DNA of 51,963 nucleotides from Lachnospiraceae bacterium (GCA_021202075.1 JAJQDT010000078.1:1-51963), one strand, 5' to 3'; shown: positions 40,782-49,636, counted from the stretch's first letter. Made by a program: numbers and translations. Notes: generated from the letters alone by a model not told the origin.

Positions 40782-42134
40782 TTATAATTTCCGCAGCCTT
40801 GCGATAAAGAATCCGTCCGACTGATGCACGCCCGGCAGCAGCTGAATGTAGCCCCCTGCGGTGGTCCGGCTTTTCAGCGCATCACAGATATATGGATCAA
40901 TGCTCTCGAGCCGGAACGGGAAATTCTCCAGAAACCACTTGATGTTGTACTGGTTCTCATCCGCCCCGATGGTGCAGGTGCTGTACACCAGCGTTCCGCC
41001 CGGGCGGACATACTCCTGCACATTGACAAGAATCCGCCGCTGCAGCCGGATGATATCCTGCTGCTGTTTTTCTGACATTTTATACTTAATATCCTGCTTT
41101 TTCCGGATCACGCCGAAGCCTGAGCAGGGAACATCCGCCAGCACGATATCCGCTCTGCCTCTGGATTCCTCATCCAGAACCGTCGCGTCCATCCGCATCG
41201 CGCGGATATTGATCGCTCCCGTGCGCTCAATGCTCTCCTGCATCATGCGCACCTTGCGCTCGGAAATATCGCGCGCCTCGACATAGCCGCTGCCCATCAG
41301 CTTCTCCGCGATATGCAGACTCTTGCCGCCAGGCGCAGCGCAAACGTCGATACAGTAATCTCCCCAGTTCGGCGCGGCAATCTCCGATACCAGCATCGAG
41401 CTGATGTCCTGAACCTGGATCCAGCCCTTGCGGAACGCCGACACCGAGCCGATGAAATTGTAATTCGCGATTTCCAATGCGTAATCCAGGTAGGGATGCC
41501 GTCTCACGCTGATCCCCTGAGAGACGAGATCCTGCATGATTTCCTCGACAGACGCCTTCGCCAGATTGCAGCGCACCACCGTGCCTCTGCTCATATGCGA
41601 ATCCCTGCAGATGCGCTCCGTCGTCTCATAGCCAAACTGGTCCACCCATTTATTGAGCATCCAAATGGGAAACGAATACTTCACGGAAAGATAATGCAGC
41701 GGCTCCTCATCCTGCCTGGGATAGCGGACCTGCGAAAGCCGCCGCGCCGTGTTGCGCAGCACTCCGTTGACAAATCCCTTCAGATTATAAAACCCTTTTT
41801 TCTGTGCCAGCTTCACCGCCTCATTGCAGACGGCCGAATCCGGCACACTGTCCATATATTTCAGCTGGTATACGGAAATGCGGAGCAGATTGCGGATCAG
41901 CGGCTTCATATTGTAGACCGGCACATTCGAAAACTGTTCAATGATATAGTCAATCTGGATCATATGCTCCAGCGTGCCCTCGACCAGCCGAGAAATAAAG
42001 GCCCGGTCCCGCTTCTCCAGATACTGGTATTTCTCCAGCGTCTCCCGCAGCACCACATGGCTGTACGCTTCTTCTTCCGTGATCTCCATCATCACGCCGA
42101 GAGAAATCTCCCGCAAATTCACCGGTTTTGTCAT
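40782..42134 (-). CDS. rsmB: 16S rRNA (cytosine(967)-C(5))-methyltransferase RsmB
   Basis: A 450-residue RNA m5C methyltransferase. N-terminal NusB-like domain (SHVVLRETLEKYQYLEKRDRAF...) and C-terminal catalytic domain with VCAAPGGKSLHIAEKL (SAM), DVPCSGFG and YSTCTIGADENQ (the two active cysteines). The ATG at 42134 follows AGGAGGAG and overlaps the stop of the zinc peptidase gene (ATGA), so the two are coupled; a longer frame upstream is that gene in shadow. Confidence 0.96.
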   Translation of the reverse strand: MTKPVNLREISLGVMMEITEEEAYSHVVLRETLEKYQYLEKRDRAFISRLVEGTLEHMIQIDYIIEQFSNVPVYNMKPLIRNLLRISVYQLKYMDSVPDSAVCNEAVKLAQKKGFYNLKGFVNGVLRNTARRLSQVRYPRQDEEPLHYLSVKYSFPIWMLNKWVDQFGYETTERICRDSHMSRGTVVRCNLAKASVEEIMQDLVSQGISVRRHPYLDYALEIANYNFIGSVSAFRKGWIQVQDISSMLVSEIAAPNWGDYCIDVCAAPGGKSLHIAEKLMGSGYVEARDISERKVRMMQESIERTGAINIRAMRMDATVLDEESRGRADIVLADVPCSGFGVIRKKQDIKYKMSEKQQQDIIRLQRRILVNVQEYVRPGGTLVYSTCTIGADENQYNIKWFLENFPFRLESIDPYICDALKSRTTAGGYIQLLPGVHQSDGFFIARLRKL

Positions 42135-42829
42135 CTTCTCCTCCTGCCCTGCGAAAGCAGCACCAGACGCAGCAGCTGCAGTATGGAAGCTGCCAGGGAC
42201 GCCACATAGGTCATCGCCGCCGCATGAAGCACTCTCCTCCCAATGCCCAGCTCCTGCTCCCCCAGAATATGCGTATCCTCCAGAATCCGCAGTGCACGCG
42301 AGGAGGCATTGAACTCTACCGGCAGTGTCACCAGCTGGAACAGCACCGCCAGTGTAAACAGCGCGATGCCGACCGTGATCAGCGGCTGAAGGGAAAAAAT
42401 CCATCCGAACAGAAAAATCGGCCATCCGAGGGAAGAGCCGAAATTCGCCACTGGCACTAGGGAGCTTCGAAAGCCGAGCGGCGCGTAGTGAACCTGATCC
42501 TGCACGGCATGCCCGCACTCATGGGCCGCCACACAGACCGCCGCGACCGAATTCGACGCATAGGTGCTGTTCGACAAACGCAGCGTCTTCGTGCGCGGAT
42601 CGTAATGATCGGTCAACTCCCCGGAAATCCGCTCAATCGCCACGTCATAAATGCCCGCACTCTGCAGCACTCTCTGCGCCGCCATCGCACCGGTCATCCC
42701 GCACATGCTGCGCACACGGTTATATCTTCGGAATGTGTTTTTCACGTGGGCGGACGCCGCCAGAGAGAGCACTAGCCCGATGATTACCAGCAAATAAGTC
42801 CAGTCTAAGGTATAATAACCATAATACAT
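42131..42829 (-). CDS. Membrane zinc metallopeptidase (YugP family)
   Basis: A 232-residue integral membrane protein of the putative neutral zinc peptidase family (Zn_peptidase_2). N-terminal helix (WTYLLVIIGLVLSLAASAHV), HECGH at 103-107 as the zinc motif, then two or three further hydrophobic segments (WPIFLFGWIFSLQPLITVGIAL). ATG 42829 with GGGAGGTG upstream; an earlier start 10 codons up overlaps the RBS. Substrate unknown. In many Firmicutes it lies between fmt and rsmB as here; in this window a 46-residue gene and a decayed stretch separate it from fmt. Confidence 0.92.
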   Translation of the reverse strand: MYYGYYTLDWTYLLVIIGLVLSLAASAHVKNTFRRYNRVRSMCGMTGAMAAQRVLQSAGIYDVAIERISGELTDHYDPRTKTLRLSNSTYASNSVAAVCVAAHECGHAVQDQVHYAPLGFRSSLVPVANFGSSLGWPIFLFGWIFSLQPLITVGIALFTLAVLFQLVTLPVEFNASSRALRILEDTHILGEQELGIGRRVLHAAAMTYVASLAASILQLLRLVLLSQGRRRR

Positions 42830-43021
42830 AAAACACACCTCCCTGCGAAATCCTGCCACCCGTTGTCATCTGTCACTTTACCATAAAAAAATGACTCCGT
42901 AAAGCGTCCCGGGCGAAGCAATATCTTAAAGCTTTTGTAATTTAATTATATCAAAAACCCCGGATTGCTCCATGGCTTTTCTTTTTCGTGAAAAAACGAG
43001 GTGGCAAGCCCCCGTGAATTA

Positions 43022-43162
43022 TTACTTTTGCTCTTCTGATTCTTTCGGCTTGTATTTTTCATCCCCTGTTTCAATCCACAGGATAAAATCATTTATTTTC
43101 TTTTCGTCCCATCCTGCAGCTCGCAGGCCTAAAATAATTCTTGCAGCTTCGCTCGTATTCAT
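43022..43162 (-). CDS. 46-residue protein of unknown function
   Basis: ATG 43162 with AAAGGAGA upstream; starts MNTSEAARIILGLRAAGWD, then EKKINDFILWIETGDEKYKP and a Lys/Glu tail. It reads like a small three-helix protein. Peptides of this look accompany mobile-element genes (for example beside serine recombinases) in gut Clostridia, but I cannot name a family with certainty. It lies in the fmt-zinc peptidase gap next to non-coding remnants, and codons are AT-richer than in the flanking genes. Not coupled to either neighbour. Confidence 0.7.
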   Translation of the reverse strand: MNTSEAARIILGLRAAGWDEKKINDFILWIETGDEKYKPKESEEQK

Positions 43163-43435
43163 GGTGTTATTCTCCTTTCTGCTCTGCCAGTGCTTGCCCA
43201 CTGACGGGATTATTATTTGCTGTGATTACGCATACCTTAAACAGCCTTTCGGCTCTGGAATGGTTATTCAGCAGCTTGTGTTAACTTCAATCCATAGCCT
43301 GACAGATTCTTCTGCGGCATACGGGATTGTCGGGCCTTTAGTCCGCGTCAGCTTCTGCGATCGCGGCGTTCTTGTCCGGTTCCGGCGGTACTTCCAGGAT
43401 AAATTTTCGACCTGCATAATGCAGGCTGCCCTTAC
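43163..43435 (-). pseudogene. Decayed coding remnants between fmt and the 46-residue gene
   Basis: Minus-strand frames look protein-like but lack starts or are broken: GRKFILEVPPEPDKN then AAIAEADAD to a stop at 43338-43340 (no start codon after the preceding stop); a short MPQKNLSGYGLKLTQAAE frame; and ITIPEPKGCLRYA interrupted by TAA in the frame that leads into the 46-residue gene. A CCTGCAT/ATGCAGG hairpin lies right after the fmt stop. Reading: remains of an accessory or mobile segment. Could instead be chance. Confidence 0.4.
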
Positions 43436-44379
43436 AATATCATACTTTCGTTTACAATTACCGGATAGCCGCGCAGGAACGCGTCGACCGGCATTTTCTT
43501 TTTTCCCTCCGGCTGAAGCTCCAGAATGGAGAGTATGCCATCGCCCGTCTGAACGTACAGAGCCGTTTTTGTGACCCTGCAAACGGTACCCGGCGGCATC
43601 TGCCCAGCGCCTTCTTCAGCAACCTCCGCCCTCCAGACTTTCAGCAGCTTTCCATGAAATCGGGTCCAGGCGCCCGGCCAGGGATCCAGCCCCCGGATCC
43701 GGCGCTCAATTTCATGCGCGCTCCTGCCCCAGTCGATGCGGCCATCCTCTTTGGTCAGCATCGATGCATAGCCTGTCGGGCTTTCTTTCGGCTGCTTTTC
43801 ATACGAAGCGGTCCCGTTTTCTATCGCATCCAGCGTTTCCATAAGCAGAGACGCGCCAACGGCACTCAGCTTATCAAACAGGCTTCCGCCCGTCTCGTTT
43901 TTTGCCAGCGGTACCACCTTTTTTAAAATCATATCCCCGGTGTCCAGACCGGCGTCCATGCGCATCGTGGTCACGCCGGACTCTGCCTCGCCGTTGATCA
44001 CCGCCCACTGGATGGGCGCCGCGCCCCGATACTTCGGAAGCAGAGATGCATGGACATTGATGCAGCCATATTCCGGAATATCCAGAATGGCCTGCGGGAT
44101 GATCTGGCCAAATGCCGCCACCACAATCACGTCCGGGTGAAGCCCTTTTAATAAGTCAATCCATTCAGGCTCCCGGATTTTCTCAGGCTGATAAACCGGT
44201 ATTCCCGCTGCAACAGCAGCCTCCTTTACCGGAGGCATCTGCAGCGCCCTGCTGCGCCCCTTCGGCTTGTCCGGCTGGCAGAAGACCGCCCGCACCTGAC
44301 AGTGTTCCGAATCAATCAGCGCCTGCAGCGTGCCCACCGCAAAATCCGGGGTTCCCATAAAAACTACATTTTTTATCAT
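43432..44379 (-). CDS. fmt: Methionyl-tRNA formyltransferase
   Basis: Formylates initiator Met-tRNA using 10-formyl-THF; 315 residues. N-terminal FMGTPDFAVGTLQALI and the catalytic block VHASLLPKYRGAAPIQWAVI (about 107-126) with Asn/His/Asp motif, DTGDMI, and the C-terminal domain from GRIDWGRSAHEIERRIRGLDPWPGAWT. ATG 44379 (MIKNVVFMG) with GAGGCGA upstream; a 31-codon longer frame has no RBS. Pairs functionally with the peptide deformylase encoded just upstream. The 226-bp gap to def holds no recognised feature. Confidence 0.97.
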   Translation of the reverse strand: MIKNVVFMGTPDFAVGTLQALIDSEHCQVRAVFCQPDKPKGRSRALQMPPVKEAAVAAGIPVYQPEKIREPEWIDLLKGLHPDVIVVAAFGQIIPQAILDIPEYGCINVHASLLPKYRGAAPIQWAVINGEAESGVTTMRMDAGLDTGDMILKKVVPLAKNETGGSLFDKLSAVGASLLMETLDAIENGTASYEKQPKESPTGYASMLTKEDGRIDWGRSAHEIERRIRGLDPWPGAWTRFHGKLLKVWRAEVAEEGAGQMPPGTVCRVTKTALYVQTGDGILSILELQPEGKKKMPVDAFLRGYPVIVNESMIL

Positions 44380-44605
44380 ATCAATCGCCTCTGTTATCGC
44401 ATACAAATCTGATCTGTCAATTTTCCAAATCGAAGCACAATCAATATAGGGGAGCCCTCTCACCCTATTCAAAGTGTGGTGCCAGATGTCCAGTGGACTT
44501 CCGTTTAGCGCCGACCGAAGCGAAACGCAGACCCGGGTGCAGCTTCAGCCGCAAAACTCCTTGCCCGGTTCTATGCATAAAACCGCTCTTGCCTTTGATT
44601 TGTTT

Positions 44606-45097
44606 TCAGGCTTCCTCGTCCTCTTCCGGCTCGTCGGTCACTTCAAACAGCTCTCCCTCCACCTTTTCGACATACATGATGCCCTCCAGATGGTCGCATT
44701 CATGGCAGATGGCGCGCGCCAGCAGCTCTTCTCCTTCGATCACGATTTCATTCATATCCTCATCCAGCGCCTTTACCTTGACATAATTCGGCCGCGTCAC
44801 CATACCCGCCTGCCCGGGCAGGCTTAAGCAGCCCTCCTGGCCGGTCTGCTCCCCGGAGGTCTCCAGAATCTCCGGATTAATCAGCACATACGCTCCATGC
44901 TCGTCTCCGATGTCGATCACGACAATCCGTTTGAGCACGCCCACCTGCGGAGCCGCCAGACCGACGCCATTCAAATCGTACATGGTATCCAGCATATCCC
45001 GGATCAGCATTTTCGTGCGCGGGGTCATCATCTGAACCGGGCGGCATACCTTTTTCAGCTTTTCATCTCCGTAAATTCTGACTTGTCTCAGTGCCAT
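44606..45097 (-). CDS. def: Peptide deformylase
   Basis: Removes the N-formyl group from nascent proteins; 163 residues. The three motifs are GVGLAAPQ (45-51), EGCLSLPG (88-95, metal ligand Cys90) and HECDHLEG (132-139, ligands His132 and His136, catalytic Glu133). C-terminal acidic tail (TDEPEEDEEA). ATG 45097 with AGGCAGGA upstream. Lies between priA and fmt as in most Firmicutes, 204 bp from priA because of an R1 repeat. Confidence 0.97.
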   Translation of the reverse strand: MALRQVRIYGDEKLKKVCRPVQMMTPRTKMLIRDMLDTMYDLNGVGLAAPQVGVLKRIVVIDIGDEHGAYVLINPEILETSGEQTGQEGCLSLPGQAGMVTRPNYVKVKALDEDMNEIVIEGEELLARAICHECDHLEGIMYVEKVEGELFEVTDEPEEDEEA

Positions 45098-45245
45098 ATT
45101 ATCGTTCCTGCCTTTCATGCAAATATTAATTATCAGCTATTCCATCGAACAGAGGAACACCCTTCTCTCCTGTCAACAGGCCAAAGACTGCCTGATATGC
45201 GTATCATCAATAAAACCCGAATCTTATTACCTGCCAGTGAGCTAA

Positions 45246-45301
45246 GAAATAACTTATGCATCCTGCACCGTCTGACGCGCGAATCGCAGTCCATAAAAGC
45301 G
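45246..45301. repeat. Dispersed repeat R1, inverted copy after priA
   Basis: The reverse complement reads GCTTTTATGGACTGCGATTC, then GCGCGTCAGACGGTGCAGG and ATGCATAAGTTATTTC, close to copy one at 4616-4681. It abuts the priA stop codon (45302-45304). Nothing else recognised in the 45098-45245 spacer. Confidence 0.85.
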
Positions 45302-47809
45302 TCACCGTTCAAAATTGATACTGATATCATGGAATCCGCTGTTCATTTCGATGTACTGCTCCATGTAATTCTTTATCGTTGTCAGGACTTTTTCGTCCGT
45401 GTGCCGGATGTAAAGAACCATCCGGTAAATATCTTTGATTTTCGCGACAGGCTCGTCGGTCGGCCCCATCATTACGGCCTGAACCTTATCAGACAGCTGC
45501 CGCGCAAAGCGTGCCAGATAGCCGACCGCTTTTTGCAGGCTCTCCTGATTTTCCGCCGCGCAGTGCACGGACATCAGTGAACCGGCCGGCGGATAGCCGG
45601 ACAGACGGCGGTATTCCATCTCCTGCTCATAAAAAGGCTCATACGTCTGCGCCGCCGCGCAGGTGATTGCGTAATGATCCGGCCGATAGGTCTGTATCAC
45701 CACTTCCCCCGGCAAATCTCCGCGCCCGGCGCGGCCCGCCGCCTGCGCCAGAAGCTGGTAGGTGCGCTCCGATGCCCGAAAATCGCTGATATTCAGCGAT
45801 AAATCCGCTGCCAGTGCGCCAACCAGCGCAACGCCCGGAAAATCATGCCCCTTTACAATCATCTGCGTACCAATCAAAATATCAGCCTCGTGCCTGCCAA
45901 ATGCCCGGAGAATCTCCGCGTGTCCATCCTTCCCACGCGTGGTATCCGCATCCATCCGCAAAATCCGCGCCCCCGGAAACGCTGCCGCCACCACCGTCTC
46001 AATCTGCTGTGTGCCGGCTTTAAACCCGCCGATAAACTTCGACCCGCAGGCCGGACATTCCTTTACGACCGGCTGTGTGTATCCGCAATAGTGGCAGATG
46101 AGCCGCCCGCCCCTATGCAGCGAAAGTGAAACATCGCAGTGCGGGCATTTCATGACATGCCCGCAGGAGCGGCAGGAGACGAATCCGGCAAATCCCCTGC
46201 GATTGATAAACAGCATACTCTGCTGTCCATGTTCGAGGACGTCCCTCATTTTTTCCAGAAGAGAGCGGCTTAAAATCGAGCTGTTGCCATCCCGTAGCTC
46301 CTGCCGCATATCCACGACCGAAACCGTCGGCAGCTCATGACCGCCCGGCCGATGTCTCATCGTAAGCAGCCTGCCCTCTCCCCGCGCCATCCTGTCATAA
46401 GATTCCAGCGAAGGAGTCGCCGAGCCGAGCACCAGAACCGCGCCCTCCAGCGACGCCCGCTTTCGTGCGACCTCTCTGGCATCGTAGCGCGGCGTCGTTT
46501 CACTTTTATAGGAGGGCTCGTGCTCCTCATCGATAATGATCAGCCCCAGCCGTTCAAATGGGGTGAAAAGCGCAGAGCGCGGACCGATCATCACATCGAT
46601 ATCGCCGGATTTTGCGCGCTCAAACTGGTCATACCGCTCCGACTGTGAAAGCCGGGAGTGCAAAATGGAAATCCGGTCGCCGAACGCGTGATAGAATCGG
46701 ACGACATTCTGATAAGTCAATGAAATCTCCGGAATCAGCAGAATCGCCTGCTGATTCCGCCGCAGAGTCTCCGCGATCAGCTCCATGTAAACAGCCGTCT
46801 TGCCGCTCCCTGTCACGCCATGAAGCAGAAATTCCGGGGCGCTCCCCTGACTGATTTGAGGATTCCGGCCTTCTCCGGCATTCCCCTGGCCAGTCTGGAA
46901 ATCCCGGCAGTCCGCATTCTGCACCCCGCCAGTCTTTTTAGCATCTGTGCCGCATTTCTTCCAGACATCGCAAATCGTATCCACTGCCGCGCGCTGTTCA
47001 TCGGTAAGCCGAAGCCCCGTCACTGACTGCACCAAGACCTTTTCCGACCTTTCATTTTCCAGCCTTTCATTTTCCGGCCCTTCATTTTCTAACCGTCTGG
47101 TCTTCCGTTCACCCAAATCTCCCCCTGCACTTCGGCCACCTGGTCCGCCGCACCCGGCCGCCTTCCTCTCACCGGAGACGTCCTGCTCCTGATTCATCGT
47201 CTCCGCACGCAGCTGTTCCAGTATCGCCGGCGTCCGGTAGATCTGTTCGGATTCGCAGCGGATCAGTCCCATCTGCTCCATCGCGCGCAGTACCGGCTGC
47301 GTAATCCGCAGTGCTCCGGTCACCGCCTCCTGCGGCAGCACCGGTTCTTCCACCAGCGCCTCCAAAAGCCGTGCGCGCGCCGTCTGATGCTTCCTGCGAA
47401 ATTCCGTCAGCCATCCGCGCGCATCCTCCGCGCTGATGGCGAGCACAACCCGTTTTTTCTTTTTCTCCGGAGGACGGCTCCGAAACGGCAGTACCGTCCG
47501 AAGCGCCTGCACCGTCGTCGAACCGTAATAATCCCGCATCCAGAGCGCCAGCGCCGTAAGCTTCGACTGCGCATTTCCAATCTCATTGACGCGCCGGAGG
47601 ATGGTTTTCATTTTTTCCGGCGTACAGGCGGGCGTCGGTGAAATCCGGAGCACATACCCCTTTGTCAGCCGGTCGCCGCGGCCAAACGGCATCTCCACCA
47701 CGTCCCCCGGCTCCAGGCGTTCCTCCAACCCGGGCGGAATCCGGTACTGAAAGGTCTGATCCAGTTTATTATGTGAGATATCGACAATGACATCCGCGTA
47801 CAAAACCAT
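45302..47809 (-). CDS. priA: Primosomal protein N' (replication restart helicase)
   Basis: 3'-5' helicase that reloads the replisome at stalled forks; 835 residues. N-terminal DNA-binding part (VIVDISHNKLDQTFQYRIP), Walker A GVTGSGKTAVY, DEEH in IIIDEEHEPSYKSE, GSATPSLES, eight zinc cysteines (CRSCGHVMKCPHC ... CHYCGY ... CPACGS), and C-terminal helicase motif QAAGRAGRG. Two low-complexity insertions: about 205-258 (Gly/Arg/Glu-rich, with RLENEGPENERLENE) and about 285-326, just before Walker A. Follows murE by 11 bp. ATG 47809. Confidence 0.96.
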   Translation of the reverse strand: MVLYADVIVDISHNKLDQTFQYRIPPGLEERLEPGDVVEMPFGRGDRLTKGYVLRISPTPACTPEKMKTILRRVNEIGNAQSKLTALALWMRDYYGSTTVQALRTVLPFRSRPPEKKKKRVVLAISAEDARGWLTEFRRKHQTARARLLEALVEEPVLPQEAVTGALRITQPVLRAMEQMGLIRCESEQIYRTPAILEQLRAETMNQEQDVSGERKAAGCGGPGGRSAGGDLGERKTRRLENEGPENERLENERSEKVLVQSVTGLRLTDEQRAAVDTICDVWKKCGTDAKKTGGVQNADCRDFQTGQGNAGEGRNPQISQGSAPEFLLHGVTGSGKTAVYMELIAETLRRNQQAILLIPEISLTYQNVVRFYHAFGDRISILHSRLSQSERYDQFERAKSGDIDVMIGPRSALFTPFERLGLIIIDEEHEPSYKSETTPRYDAREVARKRASLEGAVLVLGSATPSLESYDRMARGEGRLLTMRHRPGGHELPTVSVVDMRQELRDGNSSILSRSLLEKMRDVLEHGQQSMLFINRRGFAGFVSCRSCGHVMKCPHCDVSLSLHRGGRLICHYCGYTQPVVKECPACGSKFIGGFKAGTQQIETVVAAAFPGARILRMDADTTRGKDGHAEILRAFGRHEADILIGTQMIVKGHDFPGVALVGALAADLSLNISDFRASERTYQLLAQAAGRAGRGDLPGEVVIQTYRPDHYAITCAAAQTYEPFYEQEMEYRRLSGYPPAGSLMSVHCAAENQESLQKAVGYLARFARQLSDKVQAVMMGPTDEPVAKIKDIYRMVLYIRHTDEKVLTTIKNYMEQYIEMNSGFHDISINFER
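47048..47092. repeat. 15-bp in-frame tandem repeat within priA
   Basis: Three units at 47048-47062, 47063-47077 and 47078-47092 of CCTTTCATTTTCCAG type; they encode the LENE(R/G) repeats of the first insertion. Confidence 0.9.
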
Positions 47810-47820
47810 CTGCCACCTTC

Positions 47821-49440
47821 TTAGTTATTATAAAATGAATGCATCCGATCTCTTGCATCCTCCTCCAGGATCTCCCGGATCAGCACCCGCTCATCCATCG
47901 GGTACTGGACGCCGCGGATTTCCTGGTAATCCTCATGCCCTTTTCCGGCAAGGACAATGATATCGCCCGGCTTGCCGTGATGGATCGCCCAGGCAATCGC
48001 TTCTTTGCGATCCGTGATTTTCACATAGCTGCCATCCGTCTTTTCCATACCGGTTATGATATCCGCGATGATTGCCTCCGGCTCCTCGAACCGCGGGTTA
48101 TCCGATGTGATAATCGTCAGGTCTGCCAGGCGGCCGGACACCTCTCCCATCTCGTAACGGCGGAGCTTCGAGCGGTTGCCGCCGCACCCAAACAGGCAGA
48201 TCAGGCGGTGCGGATGATACTCGCGCAAGGTCTCCAGAAGACTCTCAAGCGCCATCGCGTTGTGCGCGTAATCAATCATCAGTGTAAACTCATCTGATAC
48301 TTTGATCAGTTCCACGCGGCCTTTCACCTTCGCGCCCTTCAGCGCCCTGCAGATCTCCTCCGGCCCGACTTTAAAATGGCGGCAGATCGCAATCGCGGTC
48401 AGAGAATTATATACACTAAATTTACCCGGGATGTCAATCTCAACATCGAAGCGCGTCTCATCCGACGCGTCCCCGTTCCCAGTCTGCTTTTCAACACCTG
48501 CCGCCTGCTGCTTCTCTGCTTCAGAGGCGTTCTCACCATCAAAAAGCCGGTCATCTTCCGGTTCCGTTTCGCACGCATTTTTATTCTTCCAGGAAACCGT
48601 ATAAGCAATGCCCAGATACCCCGGACGCGACACCAGCTGCATGTTCTCCGCACGAACCCCCGCGCGCTCGGAAAGTCCAAACGTCTCCACCTCGCAGGTG
48701 TGCCCCCGTAAAATCGCCTCCAGATGCGGGTCGTCCGCGTTCAGGATTCCATATTTACACTGTCTGAACAGACGGCTTTTGCACTCCAGATAATCCTCGA
48801 AGCTCTTATGCTCCGCCGGTCCGATGTGATCCGGCTCGATATTTGTAAAAATGCCGATTTCAAACGGAATGCCCGCCGTGCGCCCGAGCATCAGTCCCTG
48901 TGAGGAAACCTCCATCACTACCACCTGGCAGCCCGCGTCCGCCATACGCCGGAAATATTCCTGAATGGTATAAGATTCCGGAGTCGTATTGTGCGCCGGA
49001 ATCGTCTCGTCGCCAATGATTGCCTCAATGGTGCCAATCAGTCCGACCTTGTAGCCCGCCAGCTCCAGAATCGACTTTACCATATAGGTCGTCGTCGTCT
49101 TGCCTTTCGTCCCGGTCACACCGATAATCCGCATCTCATTGGCCGGATACCCGAAATATGCCGCGGACATCAGCGCCATCGCGTAGCGCGAATCCCGCAC
49201 CCGGATCACCGTCACATCCTCCGGTGCCTCCACCGGATCCTCCGCCACGAGAACCTTCACGCCTTTTGCCACCACGTCTGGCACGTATTTATGACCGTCC
49301 GTCACCGCGCCTTTTATGCAAAAGAAGAGGGAACCCTCTTCCACTTTCCGTGAATCATTGATCAGATTCCTCACATCGGTGTCAACCGTTCCCTGTACAC
49401 ACTCATAATCAATCTGTTCCAACAGCTGTTCCAGCCTCAT
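47821..49440 (-). CDS. murE: UDP-MurNAc-L-Ala-D-Glu--meso-diaminopimelate ligase
   Basis: Adds the third stem residue to the peptidoglycan precursor. ATP loop GTKGKTTTT at 110-118; DNPR at 447-450 is the motif of meso-DAP-adding enzymes, so the wall should contain mDAP. Also NTTPES, EVSSQGL, NIEPDHIG, DYAHNA and KGHEDYQEI. 539 residues against about 490: a low-complexity insertion at about 285-331 (NKNACETEPEDDRLFDGENA...) in the central domain. ATG 49440. The gene sits apart from the division cluster, heading the priA unit after tgt. Confidence 0.96.
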   Translation of the reverse strand: MRLEQLLEQIDYECVQGTVDTDVRNLINDSRKVEEGSLFFCIKGAVTDGHKYVPDVVAKGVKVLVAEDPVEAPEDVTVIRVRDSRYAMALMSAAYFGYPANEMRIIGVTGTKGKTTTTYMVKSILELAGYKVGLIGTIEAIIGDETIPAHNTTPESYTIQEYFRRMADAGCQVVVMEVSSQGLMLGRTAGIPFEIGIFTNIEPDHIGPAEHKSFEDYLECKSRLFRQCKYGILNADDPHLEAILRGHTCEVETFGLSERAGVRAENMQLVSRPGYLGIAYTVSWKNKNACETEPEDDRLFDGENASEAEKQQAAGVEKQTGNGDASDETRFDVEIDIPGKFSVYNSLTAIAICRHFKVGPEEICRALKGAKVKGRVELIKVSDEFTLMIDYAHNAMALESLLETLREYHPHRLICLFGCGGNRSKLRRYEMGEVSGRLADLTIITSDNPRFEEPEAIIADIITGMEKTDGSYVKITDRKEAIAWAIHHGKPGDIIVLAGKGHEDYQEIRGVQYPMDERVLIREILEEDARDRMHSFYNN

Positions 49441-49510
49441 ACTCTGGTTCTCCTTTGTTTCTTCTCACTATAAGATATGATATTCCCGGATTCCGTCATT
49501 GACCTGCGAA

Positions 49511-49553
49511 GTTCACTGCCGCAGGCGCGGCGGACTTCTTGTACGTCACATTC
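49511..49553. repeat. Repeat R4, second copy in the tgt-murE gap
   Basis: GTTCACTGCCGCAGGCGCGG and the next 23 bp match 12352-12394 in the same orientation at about three quarters of positions. The 196-bp gap has no gene. Confidence 0.45.
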
Positions 49554-49636
49554 TACCACGTCCGCTCCATATGGGCAAGGAGCAAATCTCCGGCGACAAC
49601 CTCGACTGCCTTACTGCCCCCAAAAAAATTTCCGGC

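Noticed and set aside
43268..43582. 104-codon minus-strand frame overlapping the fmt end
   Set aside because: Out of frame with fmt over its first half, basic and low-complexity, no RBS.
45133..45330. Frame encoding MDCDSRVRRCRMHKLF-like peptide, with relatives at 4.6 and 11.4 kb
   Set aside because: The similarity is due to the R1 DNA repeat; frames differ in length, lack starts or RBS and are not coding-like.
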